Assembly: GCA_003254885.1 (NCBI GenBank)
Contig: QANT01008670.1
Coordinates: 30,159-94,158 of the forward strand
Source: Purshia tridentata
Taxonomy: Eukaryota > Streptophyta > Magnoliopsida > Rosales > Rosaceae
DNA length: 64,000 nt
Direction of reading: 5' to 3'
Below are positions 35,982-46,901 of the stretch, piece after piece (position 1 is the stretch's first letter; each line of letters opens with the position of its first letter). The translations under genes and the position numbers were made by a program. The notes beneath the pieces were generated by a model. That model ran no database searches and was not told the DNA's origin. It saw only the letters and a program-made list of their open reading frames with translations.

Positions 35982-37259
35982 ATGGAGATGCAGAGGAGGA
36001 CCATGAGGATGCGCGGCTGCAGCAACAGCCCAAATCTGATGGACCTTCCCATTGGAATCCTCCTCGACATCCTTTCGAGGCTCCCCACAAAATCACTTTT
36101 TCGATTCCTATGTGTCTCTAAGACCTTCTCTAACCTAGTCAACTGCCCCTCCCTTGCTGCCCTGCATTTACAATATACTGCTACCCATGAAGAGCCACCT
36201 CAAGTTATGGTTCTCTATAGGTCACCAAGTGGTTCCAGATTAATCACCTTGCCAGCTTTGAAATACGAAATGATTGGCAACAAGGGCTTGACAGTAAGCG
36301 AAGATGGTGAATTAGTCTTAGACATTTCGTCAAGCATTGGAATTAGATACAAGTTAGAGTTAGTTTCGTGCGGTTTGCTTCTGTTTATAGACAAGAGAGC
36401 AATCGGAGATCAGTTCCTCTTATTTAATCCTCTTCGGAAAGAAGTTCTAAAACTGCCTGCACCAAGTACAGTTGAAGCAGAGCACAAGTATAAGTTGTAT
36501 GGCATTGGATTCGATCCCATTACTGGCACCCACAAGATTGTTTGTGTTTCTGGGAACGCATGCGAGGACTCCCTGGTGAGCCAAGTTCATGTATTGGGAA
36601 CAAGCTCATGGCGACACATACCATCAGTTGGTCCTCCTTCTTGTCTAGGTATTTGGAAGGGTAGGCAGAGACAGAGTGTATATGCATATGGAAACATGCA
36701 TTGGTTGATTGGACTTTCTAACTCTCCTGCTGCAATATCATATAAAAGTCAGATACTTTCTTTTGACTTCAAGAAAGAGGAGTTGAGTTGGACACCTCAT
36801 CCCAAGTTTGGATGCAATAACATTTGTTACTTGCTTAATTTGAGAGGATGTATGGCCGTCGGTGAAGCTTCATTGTCAAGTACCAAAATTGAGATATGGG
36901 TGCTGAAGAACTATGATAAGAAAGAGTGGTCAAAAGATTACAGCATAGATTTCGATCTCAATCTGGGTCCTTGTTATGATGATTATAAATGGTGGGCTGT
37001 TACTAGTTCTATAGGTGCTTGGGAGCATGGCATATTTTTAAGAGATGATACTTGGTTCTCTAAAGGCAGGGTCTTCTTTTACGATTTGAGAAGTGGGCAG
37101 CGATGCATAACTCAAATAGTTGACGAAAATCGGATAAATATTATGGGCATCCCCTTAATCCTCGGTTATACTGGAAGTCTGGTTTCTCTAAGAAATTATG
37201 ATAATTTGATCGACGGTCAGAGGAGTTTCTCTTATCTGCCAAGTAGATACAAGGCTTAA
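35982..37259 (+). CDS. F-box protein with F-box-associated (FBA) domain
   Basis: This intronless gene encodes 425 residues. The F-box is near 19-54 (LMDLPIGILLDILSRLPTKS, then CVSKTFSNLV). An FBA-type beta-propeller-like domain follows, with typical landmarks: LVSCGLLLF, FLLFNPLRKEVLKLP, YGIGFDPITGTHKIV, SWRHIPSVG, GNMHWLI, ILSFDFKKEELSWTPHP, LRGCMAVGE, IEIWVLKNYDKKEWSKDYSI and GYTGSLVSL. Such proteins are SCF E3 ubiquitin ligase receptors; the substrate is unknown. Its leader is a copy of the RRP7 leader, and two broken copies of the gene lie on either side (34780 and 38398), so this is the surviving member of a local array. The start is the first Met in the frame; MDLP at residue 20 is an alternative. 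Confidence 0.88.
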   Translation: MEMQRRTMRMRGCSNSPNLMDLPIGILLDILSRLPTKSLFRFLCVSKTFSNLVNCPSLAALHLQYTATHEEPPQVMVLYRSPSGSRLITLPALKYEMIGNKGLTVSEDGELVLDISSSIGIRYKLELVSCGLLLFIDKRAIGDQFLLFNPLRKEVLKLPAPSTVEAEHKYKLYGIGFDPITGTHKIVCVSGNACEDSLVSQVHVLGTSSWRHIPSVGPPSCLGIWKGRQRQSVYAYGNMHWLIGLSNSPAAISYKSQILSFDFKKEELSWTPHPKFGCNNICYLLNLRGCMAVGEASLSSTKIEIWVLKNYDKKEWSKDYSIDFDLNLGPCYDDYKWWAVTSSIGAWEHGIFLRDDTWFSKGRVFFYDLRSGQRCITQIVDENRINIMGIPLILGYTGSLVSLRNYDNLIDGQRSFSYLPSRYKA

Positions 37260-37487
37260 GAACTCTCTCTTTCTTTCTTTTTTGAAATTTTTGCCAATTT
37301 ATTGGGTCTGCGTCTTTGTTTTTGCATATATAGTAGACAAAAGACCAAGGTTGATAATTTAGATGAATGCTGTTGAATCTATTTGAAGTACTTACTGTCG
37401 GGAAAGATCACCTTTAGCAACACTGTTGCCTCACTTACAGTTACAGCATGAACTATAGATGGGCTTAAATAAAAGATGATGATCATT

Positions 37488-38058
37488 ATTTTTCTATTTG
37501 GCCAGGAATTGTAGTACTTCATTAAACCAAAAGGACATGTCACTTGCGAATCAGAAACATAAACAGCGAAAAAACCATCACAGTAAAATAATACTAAACG
37601 CCACAAACAGACCAAACCAAACCCTAGAGGAAAGAGGGCAAAACATAGAGCCAACTCTAATCCAAAGGGAGTCCATTGATGAGACTCCTGATACACATAC
37701 ATACCCAAGCATATTTCAGCTATGTATTTCTCATTTACCTTTATCTCCCTAGTATGAGCTGTAATAGGATTAGGCAGCAGTGGGAAGCCAATGACGTGTA
37801 TGGCTATCCTTCCAGTAGCAGGGGGGGATAAAAATTCTGCAATTTCAATTATTTCCTTTTGTCGCTATCTCTCTCTCTCAAACTGGTACCAGACCCATCA
37901 TCCATCTGCAACCAAAACACCCAATAGACAAGGAGGGGGAGAAGACACCCAATCCATAGGACACTCCTCCATCTTTGCCAGCGAAGCAACTGCATCTGCA
38001 GCTCTGTTCGCATCTCTTTCAACCCATTACCATCTCACATAAGAAAAAGATGATCATT
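37488..38058 (-). mobile_element. Truncated non-LTR retrotransposon insertion with TSD
   Basis: Sequence on both sides lines up with one continuous stretch at 38895-39050, so this piece is an insertion. GATGATCATT occurs at both edges (37478-37487 and 38049-38058), a likely target-site duplication; the uninserted copy has a single AGATCAAGCTCATT there. On the minus strand, 37898-38026 reads WVERDANRAADAVASLAKM and on to a stop. This resembles the C-terminal end of the RNase H domain of plant LINE-type elements (pattern R-D-A-N-xx-A-D). The element is strongly 5'-truncated, as is usual, and has a short A-rich end near 37490. Confidence 0.65.
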
Positions 38059-38342
38059 CTAAAACCAGCACATGACAGTTTATGAATTAATGAAGGTGAG
38101 AACTACAACAGAGAGAACCCTCTCGCTTAGACTCGGGGAATAGCAATATAACATTAACAACAACAAAAAATGAACCTAACAAACAGTAAATGCGAGCCCT
38201 ATAGGACTAGAGAACCTGATCTCTCTTGTTAATATGATAAACACGACATTTAAAATTCCACACCGCTGCTAACAAGAGGCTCTCTAAGAGCACCCAAAAG
38301 TTCCCTAAAAGCCAGGCAACAGAGTATAGCAGCTTCAATTGT

Positions 38343-38397
38343 TCACGCCAATGGGCCAGTGGCATTCTTGACAACTTCAGCAGCTCCTTGCAACTTC
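38343..38397 (-). pseudogene. KIN/LEA gene 3'-end relic
   Basis: On the minus strand this reads QGAAEVVKNATG and then diverges; the intact KIN gene has QGAAEAVKNATGINK. The 3' flank (38060-38340) also matches the 3' flank of the intact gene (39000-39250). The rest of the gene is missing because the sequence runs directly into a broken F-box copy at 38398. Confidence 0.75.
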
Positions 38398-38895
38398 AAC
38401 AAGTTGATGGATCTCCCCATTGAAATCCTCCTTGACATCCTTTTAAGGCTGCCCACAAAGTGACTTTTCCAGCTCCAATGTGTCTCTGAGACTTTGTGAA
38501 ACCTCATCAATTGCATAGAAAAAATAGTGCATCCGCATGTGGATGTATGCATTGGTTAATCGTGCTCAACCCTGCAATTGCATATAGATATCAGATGTTT
38601 TCTTTTGACTTCCAAGGAAGAGGAGTTCAGTTGGATTTCTCATCCCGAGCCTGGAATGAACCAACATTCTGAACTTGCATAATCTGAGAGGGTCTATAGC
38701 CATAGCCGTAGTTCACACTCGCCTATTAGGTTCTAAAATTGAGATATGGGTATTGAAGAATTATGACAAGAAAGAATGGACAAAAGATTACAGGCTCTAC
38801 AGCATAGGTTATAATATGATGGTCATAAGCTTTATTTTCGGTTCCTATTCATTGGATCGATCTACTTTGTTTTGTGGACAGAAGAACAAGTTGAT
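38398..38895 (+). pseudogene. F-box gene relic with internal deletion
   Basis: The copy starts MDLPIEILLDILLRLPTK and then hits a stop, where the intact gene reads MDLPIGILLDILSRLPTKS. After about 100 bases it jumps to the region of GNMHWLI (GCATTGGTTAATCG), so some 500 bases of the parent are deleted. It continues through IEIWVLKNYDKKEWTKDYR before decaying. Stops and shifts make it non-functional. Its 3' flank (38895-39050) is homologous to the 3' flank of the intact F-box gene. Confidence 0.85.
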
Positions 38896-39249
38896 AATTT
38901 AGATGAATGCCGTTGCATCTATTGCAAGTAATTATTGTTGGGAAAGATCACCTTTTCCTCGCTCATGGAGATATGATTAAATAAAAGATCAAGCTCATTA
39001 TAAAACCAGCACATGAAAAGTTGTTATGGATTATGGATTAAATTAAAGGTGTGAGAACTACAGCAGACAGAGCCCTCTTCCTTACACATTAATGAAGTGT
39101 GAACTAATACACACCAAATGAGAACTCTAATAGACTAGAGGACTAGACTCTAGAGCTCTCTTGTTATAAACAAGAAATTTAAACAAAGCTAAAACCAAGA
39201 AGCTCTCTAAAAAGAGCTAGCCTTCATATAGCATGCTTCAGCTGCAGCT

Positions 39250-39565
39250 TCATTTGTTTATGCCAGTGGCATTCTTGACAGCCTCAGCAGCTCCTTGGGC
39301 CGTGGCCTGCACCTGCTGGGCCGCGTTCTGCGCCGACTCCTTGGCGGATTGGGCCACATTGCCTGCCTTGTCTGCCAAATTGTTGGCCTTCTCCTGTAAA
39401 ACCAACACAAACACAACAATGTCAATGGAAAATCAACAACATTTAATATATAAAGATGACAAAAACATAATGCAGAGCACAATAGCTAGGTGAGGCTGAG
39501 TGTACCTGAGCTTGGCCCTTGGCCTCCCCAGCGTGGTAGCTCATCTTCTGAGAGTTGTCAGCCAT
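39250..39565 (-). CDS. KIN1/KIN2/COR6.6-like small LEA stress protein
   Basis: Two exons, 39506-39565 and 39250-39393, join in phase 0 (GCTCAG|GTACAC, TTACAG|GAGAAG) and encode 67 residues. The protein starts MADNSQKMSYHAGEAKGQAQ. It goes on as an Ala/Gln/Lys-rich amphipathic stretch (EKANNLADKAGNVAQSAKE) and ends KNATGINK, close to the KDKTGLNK tail of Arabidopsis KIN1. There is no signal peptide or Cys. KIN/COR6.6 proteins are hydrophilic, disordered until they fold on membranes, and are induced by ABA, cold and drought. The promoter supports this: three CACGTG boxes lie within 210 bp upstream. Only a 3' relic of a second copy survives, at 38343. Confidence 0.88.
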
Positions 39566-39672
39566 TTTCTTCTTCTTCCTTTCTTGGAAATTTGAACACT
39601 TAGAAATATCAACCGTATGTTTATAGAACTCGAATTTGGTTTGCTTGATGAATATCTCGGCATTGGGAAGGG

Positions 39673-39773
39673 TTTATATAGCTTTCAGAGTCCTCTGAAT
39701 GCTCGACACGTGTTATGCCACGTGGAGGTCAGTTTCAGGTACTTCATCCTTTTTTGTTTTGGACCAACACGTG
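39673..39773 (-). promoter_or_regulatory. KIN promoter with TATA box and three ABRE/G-boxes
   Basis: Upstream of the KIN start is TATATAAA (minus strand, 39673-39680). CACGTG cores follow at 39707-39712, 39719-39724 and 39768-39773. Clustered ACGTG cores next to a TATA box are the standard ABA-responsive arrangement bound by ABF/AREB bZIP factors. ABA induction is inferred. Confidence 0.7.
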
Positions 39774-40764
39774 TCGCTTAAGATATGGGCTGGCCTTTTG
39801 ACCAGGAGGGCTGTTGAGATATTCCTACTTATCTTCATTCATTACCAGTTGTTTTTTTGTTTTGTTTGCGGGAGGCAGGAATTCAATGCACTGGGGACTA
39901 GTTTTACAGCATTATGGAATTCCTGTAAAAACAAAGTATTTTGGAGGATAATTTCTTTGGCTTGAACAGAGTCTCTGGTGGTCCTGGGAAATAAATTGTT
40001 CCATTATGATATATAATTAACTAAAAGGTTCTCTATTTTTTTTATACACAGAAAATAAGGTTCTCTAAACTTTGTTTAAGTGACAAACCCCATTTTTGAA
40101 CAAGTTATGTGATGTGTAGTCAAAACATGTTGAATGACAATAGGTTTGTGTTATACTAACCCTTAGCCTGAAAGATTGAGTCTCTGTAATCACAGTGACA
40201 TCTCCTATACGTTTGCTCCATTTAATTTCCTTGACATCAACATATGTTGACACATTAGGTCTCCCTCAACCACATGATGTCATTATTAGTGGCAAAAGAT
40301 GCAATGAAACATCTAAGATGGGTCCTTCATGATGTAATCAACCTCTGCTTATGACTTATGTATTACAAATGCTCATTTGCTTAAACCTGTACAAGCATGC
40401 AAAAGGGGCGTAAACCCTTGTAATCTCATTTGCTCAAGAACCTGAATTCCATAGTGGGTCATCTTAGAATTGGTGTCTACTATCACAAGACAGCTCAAAA
40501 CATGTGCATTCACATCTGGGTCATCGTGGGTTGGAACCAAAGGCATGGCGATTTTTAATTTAATGCAAACCCTGTGCAGGTTCGAAGTGTAGAGAGTGGA
40601 GAGTGAGAGTTGGTGAGTTGAAACTAGAATTAACTCTTTATACAGTTTCAAAGAGACTGAATGAATTGGGTCTCTCCAATCATTGAAACTAATCAATATT
40701 GGGCAAGCTTTAGAAAGAGTGAGAACTGAGAAGAAATGACGGAAACTTGAAAGACGAAAACAGA

Positions 40765-41112
40765 GAGGGTAGAGGGTGTAATTTGGAGATATCAGAAAAG
40801 CCCTTGATATTTTAAAAATATACAATACGGGGCACTTAAAAGTTCAAATTTAACAAACACTCCCTACCCAAGAAAAAAGAAAAGGAAATAGAAAAGAGCA
40901 CCCTAGCCTAAACTGACTCAAAAGCCTTTCTTCTCCCGCGACAGCAGCCTCTTCCTCCCATTCGAGCCTTAAAGCTTAGAACTTGTTAAGAAAGTCTCTT
41001 CTTCATCTTCTGGGTTGGTTTCAATTAATTTAAGAGATAATAAGAAGATAAAGCAGTGTGAGGAGTAAGAAAGTAGTGTACTTGAGCTCCTCCTAGCTGT
41101 TTGCTCTGTGTG
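40765..41112 (+). repeat. RRP7 promoter/leader block (parent of the copy at 35281)
   Basis: This is the 5' flank and leader of RRP7. It shares an ordered series of motifs with 35281-35745, including the degenerate palindrome ATATCAGAAAAGCCCTTGATAT-type sequence at 40789-40810, AAAGCTTAGAACTT and TGTACTTGAGCT. It is more likely the original because it lies next to RRP7. Confidence 0.7.
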
Positions 41113-41133
41113 TCAGTCAATACAGCTATCTCC

Positions 41134-44100
41134 ATGGTCAGAGAGATGGGAATGAAGGACAAGAAGAAGACCCACAAGAACAAGAAACTTGCCCAGAGAA
41201 ATTTGGAGCTTGTTGAAAAGGGTTCGTCGCTTTTATGTTTTCTTTTTTCTTTTTTACCGTGATTGTAACTTCGTTTTCGATATGTTTTCTGTTTACATTA
41301 ATTTAAATGTATCTGGGTGTGTTTGCTTATACCTCAACCCCGTGAGAAAAATGTTTTGTTTTCCTATCATGAATATTGTGAAGAATCAATTACTTACTCG
41401 AATATGGGATCGATGGAGGAATTAACTCATTTATATTAGCTAAATAAGGCTTAGACAATCAGGCCTTCTTCAACCTAATCACTCAGCCAATCCCTCCTTA
41501 CTTTCTCGTGTATTGGCTGATGATTCTAATGCATCAATTATTATGCTGACTGCTGATTGTTAACTTAATTCTATATAGCTTTTTAATTAATTTATTAGGC
41601 TGTTAATTTCCTTAGAGATAAATTTTTCAAGGTTGAGGAAGCATCTGCTGTTTGAACCTTAGGGTGTCAATCTGTCCTTTAGTGTTGCTGAGAACAGCAG
41701 TTTTATATGAGTTTTTATGAGTGTGGATGATTTGTGCTTGAAAAACTTACTGTTTTAAGTTTGGGCTTGAAAAATAATGTTGGGCCTGAAAAATAATATT
41801 TGGATGTTTCAAAACCAAACCAAACCGAATTATCGGTTAACCGAACCCACCGATTAGTGTTTTGGATTTGGTTTTGTCCTAAAACTGAATCAATCCAGAC
41901 CGTGCCCAACCCTAATTGATATATGTATATTCTGTTTAAACAAATAATATATATCTTTCGAGGAGTATAGTCAAGTTGTTATTCTGTTAATTTATTTGTT
42001 TCCAGACATAAAGTTAGATAAAAATTTAGAGATGAGAAAGAGAAAGAGGGTGAAGGAAAACAATGGTGACTCTGGAAAAGAAGTTCAGATCTCTGTTGAA
42101 GGTAACTTGGGTTTTTTTAACATCTTAAATAAATTGTCAGAACTTTAGATTTGAAATGATCGATTTCTCTACTCGATTTTCTATTGTTGTTTCAGTAGAT
42201 AATTCAGCCAAAGCAGCCAAAGATAAAAAAAAGGAAAAGCTACCTAGGAAAGGAAATATAAAGAAGGTGAAGGACGATAATGCTTCGGATGGCAAGCATG
42301 ATCACCATAATACTGAGACTGATGATGGTTTTGATGAAAGAAATGGTAACTGCTACTTGCTAGTTGTGTGGCCTTATACTGTTGATGTCATGTACTTTTT
42401 ATTGTGTAATTTGTTCATGGTGTCCTGGGTGCATAATTACCTTTTCGGAGTTCAATATTGAGAAATTTATGCTTTATATGTAATTGGAGTTATCTTACTG
42501 TTTTCTTAACCTAATGTCACTGCTTTCCAGTTTCTTTCTCAAGTTGTACGAAAATGTATTAATGCCAATGAGGTGTCAACAATAGAATCCTTTCCTGCTA
42601 TCAACTTAATTAAGATAATCTGCTTTCTATCAGATGATGGAGCGGCAGATCAAAGCCAATTTGGAACTCTGGAAGAGATGGCAAGTGCTGAAGTGCTCAA
42701 TGAGGCTGGTATGAGAACTGAGATTAGAAATTGTTTGATCTGAGCAAAGTGTCACCAAATGAAAATTTTTATTGCAGTTATAATTAAAAGGTCAAATGCT
42801 CATTGAGTTTTTCTTTTTCTAATGTAGGGAAGTCACTGAAAGCTAGGAAAAAGAAAAATAAAGGTCGCAATTCATTAGAGGGTGGGAAGCCAGTGAAAAA
42901 GGGAGTAGAAGCTGGTCAGAATGAACTTACTCATTTCTTTTCAGCAGATGAGGACTCCTCAAAAGGAATAGCAAGTATGATTCTTGAATTTGAAACATTG
43001 CTCTGTATTTGAGTTGTCATAATTTAGTGGCAACCAGTGATTTTTTACTTCAGTAATTATAAAAATTGATGATGTAGGCATATCCATAAAACCTTCCAAA
43101 AAGAAAAAGAAGGGTCTGGATTCATCAAAACCTAAGAAGTCAATGGAGAAGGAAGGAGAAGCTGAAAAGAATGATGTTTACCTTATTTCTTCTGGGGATG
43201 ACGACTCCTCAACAGGAATGAAAAGTATGATACACTCATTTATAAAATATTTGTTGGTGTGTACAACTGTTCATACTCTAAAGCCAACAAACACTTGTCA
43301 GTAGTCACCTATGAATAATGAGCTTCAAATTATTTTCTTTGCAAACGCAACATGTGTGATAACAGTTTTCCATTCAGGGATTGTTTCTTTATCTTAAGCC
43401 ATGGGAAGTGCTTTATATTTTAGTTTTCTTATTGAGAATTTCTCAATCTGCAGAATGGATTACGGAATACCATCAAAGTAGACCCGGATTGAAGGTACTG
43501 CAGCAAAGAATTGATGAGTTTATTATTGCACATGAGGCAAAATTGGAACGGGTAATTTCCTCGTCCATGCTATAACTCCAATGCAACTGGAATATCTTCA
43601 TTTGAACCCTTAAACCTTTGCCCTTAGTAACTGTTGCTCACACATTCTACCACTCACACTTGTCTGAGACATTTGTGCACATACTAGAAGATTTATACAT
43701 GTAAAAAGCACTGTCATGTATATTGCTTCATCTAAACACTTAAAGTATTATGTAGGGTGCTTGTTCTGCCGTGTTTACTTCTTTTGAATGTTGGCCAGCT
43801 TAATTACCTAATTTATGGAAATATTCTCATTTTCTCGTTCTTCTTTCTCTATTAATATATGGTCAAGTAGTGTGGAAATGTCTATCTATGTTTTATTGGC
43901 CTACAATTTGGCTGGTGTATGCCCATCTGTTGAAATTTAGTGCATATATCTTCATTGGAACTTTCTAGTTGATCCAAATTTGCATAAATTCACCTACCTG
44001 TTTATCATTGTTAATAAAATATATCTTCACACACCCTATAAGCCAATCTTTTAAAAACAAAAAATCAGTATCATGTACCCATTTAGTTCTCATTCAATTT

Positions 44101-44548
44101 TTTGTGTCACATACAGGAGAAAAAAGAAAGAGAAGCCCGTTCTGCAGAAGGGGGATGGACAGTTGTTGTACATCATAAAGGAAGGAAGAAGACCACAGAT
44201 GCTGACAGTGGAATTACAGTAGGCTCTGTCGCTCAGGCTGCTGTAGAGGACAAGGTGGCCAAGAAGAAGAAGAGTACAGATGTTGGGCTAGATTTTTACC
44301 GCTTCCAAAGGAAAGAAGCTAAGAGGGATGGTATGTTAATCTTCTATACAAACTTTATATTTTGTTTACCTGAAAACTAGTTTTGGTGCAAATAACTTTC
44401 TCAGCATAATTTTCTTAACAAAAAATTTTGATTTTGGGAATGGGATACGCCTATTCTTTCAGAAATTCTGATGCTACAGAGAAAATTTGAGCAAGATAAA
44501 AAGCGGATACAGCAGTTAAGAGCTGCTAGGAAGTTTCGACCTTACTGA
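41134..44548 (+). CDS. RRP7: Ribosomal RNA-processing protein 7 (RRP7) homologue
   Basis: Nine exons: 41134-41221, 42006-42101, 42196-42345, 42634-42708, 42828-42974, 43078-43224, 43454-43551, 44117-44330, 44463-44548. All borders are GT-AG and phases match, giving 366 residues. The N-terminal two thirds is disordered and Lys/Asp/Ser-rich, with nuclear/nucleolar-type clusters (KDKKKTHKNKK, KKKNKGRN, KKKKKGLD). The C-terminus is the diagnostic RRP7 domain: EGGWTVVVHHKGRKK, then LDFYRFQRKEAKRDEI and the helix ending QLRAARKFRPY. RRP7 acts in the nucleolus in 18S rRNA maturation and small-subunit assembly. The N-terminal RNA-binding fold of yeast Rrp7 is not recognisable, as in other plant versions. 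Exons 5 and 6 are each 147 bp and encode similar 49-residue segments, so one arose by duplication. The exon 3 acceptor is a CAGTAG tandem site. Confidence 0.9.
41740..41925. mobile_element. Possible transposon fragment in RRP7 intron 1
   Basis: The region reads, on the minus strand, AGGGTTGGGCACGGTCTGG followed by runs of CGGTTAACCGA and CGGTTTGGTTTGGTTTTG. Such GGTTCGGTT-type text recurs across plant genomes in small non-autonomous elements. No target-site duplication is visible to me. Confidence 0.3.
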
Positions 44549-45510
44549 ATGGTCCATTGTTTGTACGAAGAAGAGCCTGGAATCAAATTGTTCTTATTCC
44601 GAATGTGAAGTCATGAGTAGTAGAGCGCATATTGGATAACAAATTTTTGCCCCATGTTGATTTTTCTGCATGTTTTCAACTAGTGCAATTGATATCGATG
44701 GTAACTTCTTTTGGGAGAACGTTCAACTTTCATATAATGAGATGCGAATTCATGACTGGATATAGATAACCTTCTCTATGGCAACAATATATTTAATATT
44801 TTTCAAGCTAGTAGATGACCTAGTTCTATACAAATTGGCATCCCTCTTCCGTTTTTCTTCTTCTTTTTTAATAATTTGAATTGGATAACTCACTTTTAAA
44901 AAGCTTATTTACAAGCAAAATTTCATTTATTATTTCCTAGTTAGGTGTAGATTGCAAGTTTACCTTTTTTGTTTCTCGGTACAAGATTGCAAGTTTACTA
45001 TAAAGAAAAGGCTAAGCTACAAAATTAGTTTATGTAGTTCAATAGCATTTTCATGAAGGCTTATTTTAGTTTCATTTTCCAATTCTAGAACACAGCTTTT
45101 AGTTCTGTCAATTGAGTATACAGGTGGGGGCACTTAGGTCCTTGTAGCTTGGCCCAAAATTCAGATCCCTATGGACTACTTAAAATGCCAAAATTTATAC
45201 TATGAAGTATGAACCTTGTAATAACCAGACCAAACTATGGAAACTTTTGTAATAGCTTAAAAATGGGGAAGGCAGGTGCTCCACTGCCAATTGATTTCTT
45301 CAATCATATTTCTTCCTATAGGTCAAATATGGCGGGTTGATTTTCTGGTCACTTTAAAATGGCATTATATGACCTGAAAACCCTGACAATTTTCTAACAA
45401 ATATAAAGCGTAAAAGCGAGGGTACTTCCATTTGGAAAAATAACGAACGTTAGTGTGCTTGGCGATGTGAATTGAAAGGTTTTCACATGCATGAGCAATA
45501 GAAGCAATAG

Positions 45511-45562
<52 letters not shown>

Positions 45563-45779
45563 TTTATATAAAAAACAATATTCATCTTAATACTTAAATC
45601 AGCAAGACTCCTGCATCCAGGCAGTCAAGAATAACAGGTCTCTTTACCTAAAGATCCTGTTTATTCATAATAGCTGCCTACTAACGCAGCAACAAAAAGC
45701 ATACTATTAACCTACTATTTTAACAGCATAACCCCCGCGTCACATTTTTATTCATTATAACTAAAAACGCAAACAACTA
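44549..45779. other. Convergent 3' spacer between RRP7 and SAMDC
   Basis: About 1.2 kb between two gene 3' ends. It should contain both 3' untranslated regions. A pure GA repeat of about 48 bp at 45512-45559 is the only notable structure. Confidence 0.6.
45512..45559. repeat. (GA)n microsatellite, about 24 units
   Basis: A perfect GA dinucleotide run lies about 220 bp beyond the SAMDC stop codon, possibly inside its 3' untranslated region. A perfect run of this length is likely to vary between individuals. Confidence 0.9.
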
Positions 45780-46901
45780 CTATATCTTGTCCAGAACTAT
45801 CTCTTCAACTTCTTCCTCCTTCTCGTCCTCGCTCCAGCAACATTTCAGAATTGACCTTGGAGACAGAGAGCCTCCATCCTTGACAAAGCTGTGGTACATG
45901 ACAGCACCACCCAATCCCAGACCTTCATAGCTCTTTGCTCCGCAGTAGTATCCCCTCACGTCCAGAGGAAACTTAGAATCAAGTTCTTCACCTGCAGCAC
46001 CGGTGGCATGCAGAGATACAGAGAACGCAGCCGGTTGGAAACAATCCAGAACTCTGTCGAGCAGCTGGGTCAAGTTCACATCTTTAAAATCATAGCCCAC
46101 TGTTTCAAAGCTCGCGTAGCTGAAACCGTCTTCTGGTGTCACGTGGATGGTAGACACTGCATTCCCTTCGATAGAATTCATGGAGTAGCCACAAGGATCA
46201 AACTCAAAATCACAGATATCAGATTTTGGGAGGATCTTCCTAATGCCAGATTCTTCAGTCATAACAGAAGCTGAACTAGCATTTGATTTGTAGAACACAG
46301 ATGCCTTCTTCCTGTCCAAACCAGTCATGCACATCTCTAGAGTGTAAATAGGGTCTGATTGGCGTGCCCCCCAGAATAAGCTTGCCAGTTCCGCTGAGGC
46401 AGAGTAAAGATGCCACTTCTGAGATTTGTCAGGGCCACCCATAACATATGCTCTGCTTGCCAAACCAAGCTTTCCAAAATGGTTATCAAGGACAGCTACT
46501 TCCTCGGAGAAGCTACGATGTGGAGAAGGCTGAGCACCAGGAAATATAAAGCTCCCACGAGAGTACCTCACAGATCTTACAGCAAGAGAGAGAGTCTCAG
46601 CCAACTTTAGGATGGCAGGGATTGAGCAAAGCAATTTCGTTGTCCCACAAGTCTTGATGATAACTTTGTATGGATATACAAAAAGGCTAGACTCGGAAAG
46701 GACATGCGAATCCAGATCATCATTCGACAGTGAAGAAACAATGGTGCACTCAGCTGGTTTCAGAATCTCATCTAATTGTGCTCTTGACAAAGAACGGAGA
46801 CCCATGCCTCTAGGGTCAGCAAACAGTCCTGGCTCGAAGAATGAGACCTCGAGCCTCTTTTCATAGCCTTCAAATCCAATTGCAGATTGTGGCACAGCCA
46901 T
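45780..46901 (-). CDS. SAMDC: S-adenosylmethionine decarboxylase proenzyme
   Basis: The main frame is intronless and encodes 373 residues, as usual for plants. The enzyme makes decarboxylated AdoMet, the aminopropyl donor for spermidine and spermine, in the cytosol. The self-processing site is visible: [14 protein letters not shown], with cleavage between Glu70 and Ser71, where Ser71 becomes the pyruvoyl group. Further family landmarks are [16 protein letters not shown] near the start, [36 protein letters not shown] and the PEST-like [16 protein letters not shown] tied to rapid turnover. The C-terminus is acidic. Translation should be controlled by the two upstream frames at 47065-47322. The coding sequence begins in the same exon as the second half of the small uORF, with 163 bases between them. 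Confidence 0.97.
   Translation of the reverse strand: MAVPQSAIGFEGYEKRLEVSFFEPGLFADPRGMGLRSLSRAQLDEILKPAECTIVSSLSNDDLDSHVLSESSLFVYPYKVIIKTCGTTKLLCSIPAILKLAETLSLAVRSVRYSRGSFIFPGAQPSPHRSFSEEVAVLDNHFGKLGLASRAYVMGGPDKSQKWHLYSASAELASLFWGARQSDPIYTLEMCMTGLDRKKASVFYKSNASSASVMTEESGIRKILPKSDICDFEFDPCGYSMNSIEGNAVSTIHVTPEDGFSYASFETVGYDFKDVNLTQLLDRVLDCFQPAAFSVSLHATGAAGEELDSKFPLDVRGYYCGAKSYEGLGLGGAVMYHSFVKDGGSLSPRSILKCCWSEDEKEEEVEEIVLDKI

Noticed and set aside
40373-40825. 150-residue minus frame upstream of RRP7, including a 57-residue part starting MPLVPTHDDP at 40546
   Set aside because: No family recognised. Its first half overlaps the duplicated RRP7 leader, so a chance frame is likely, although the 57-residue part has near-normal composition and could be a gene fragment.
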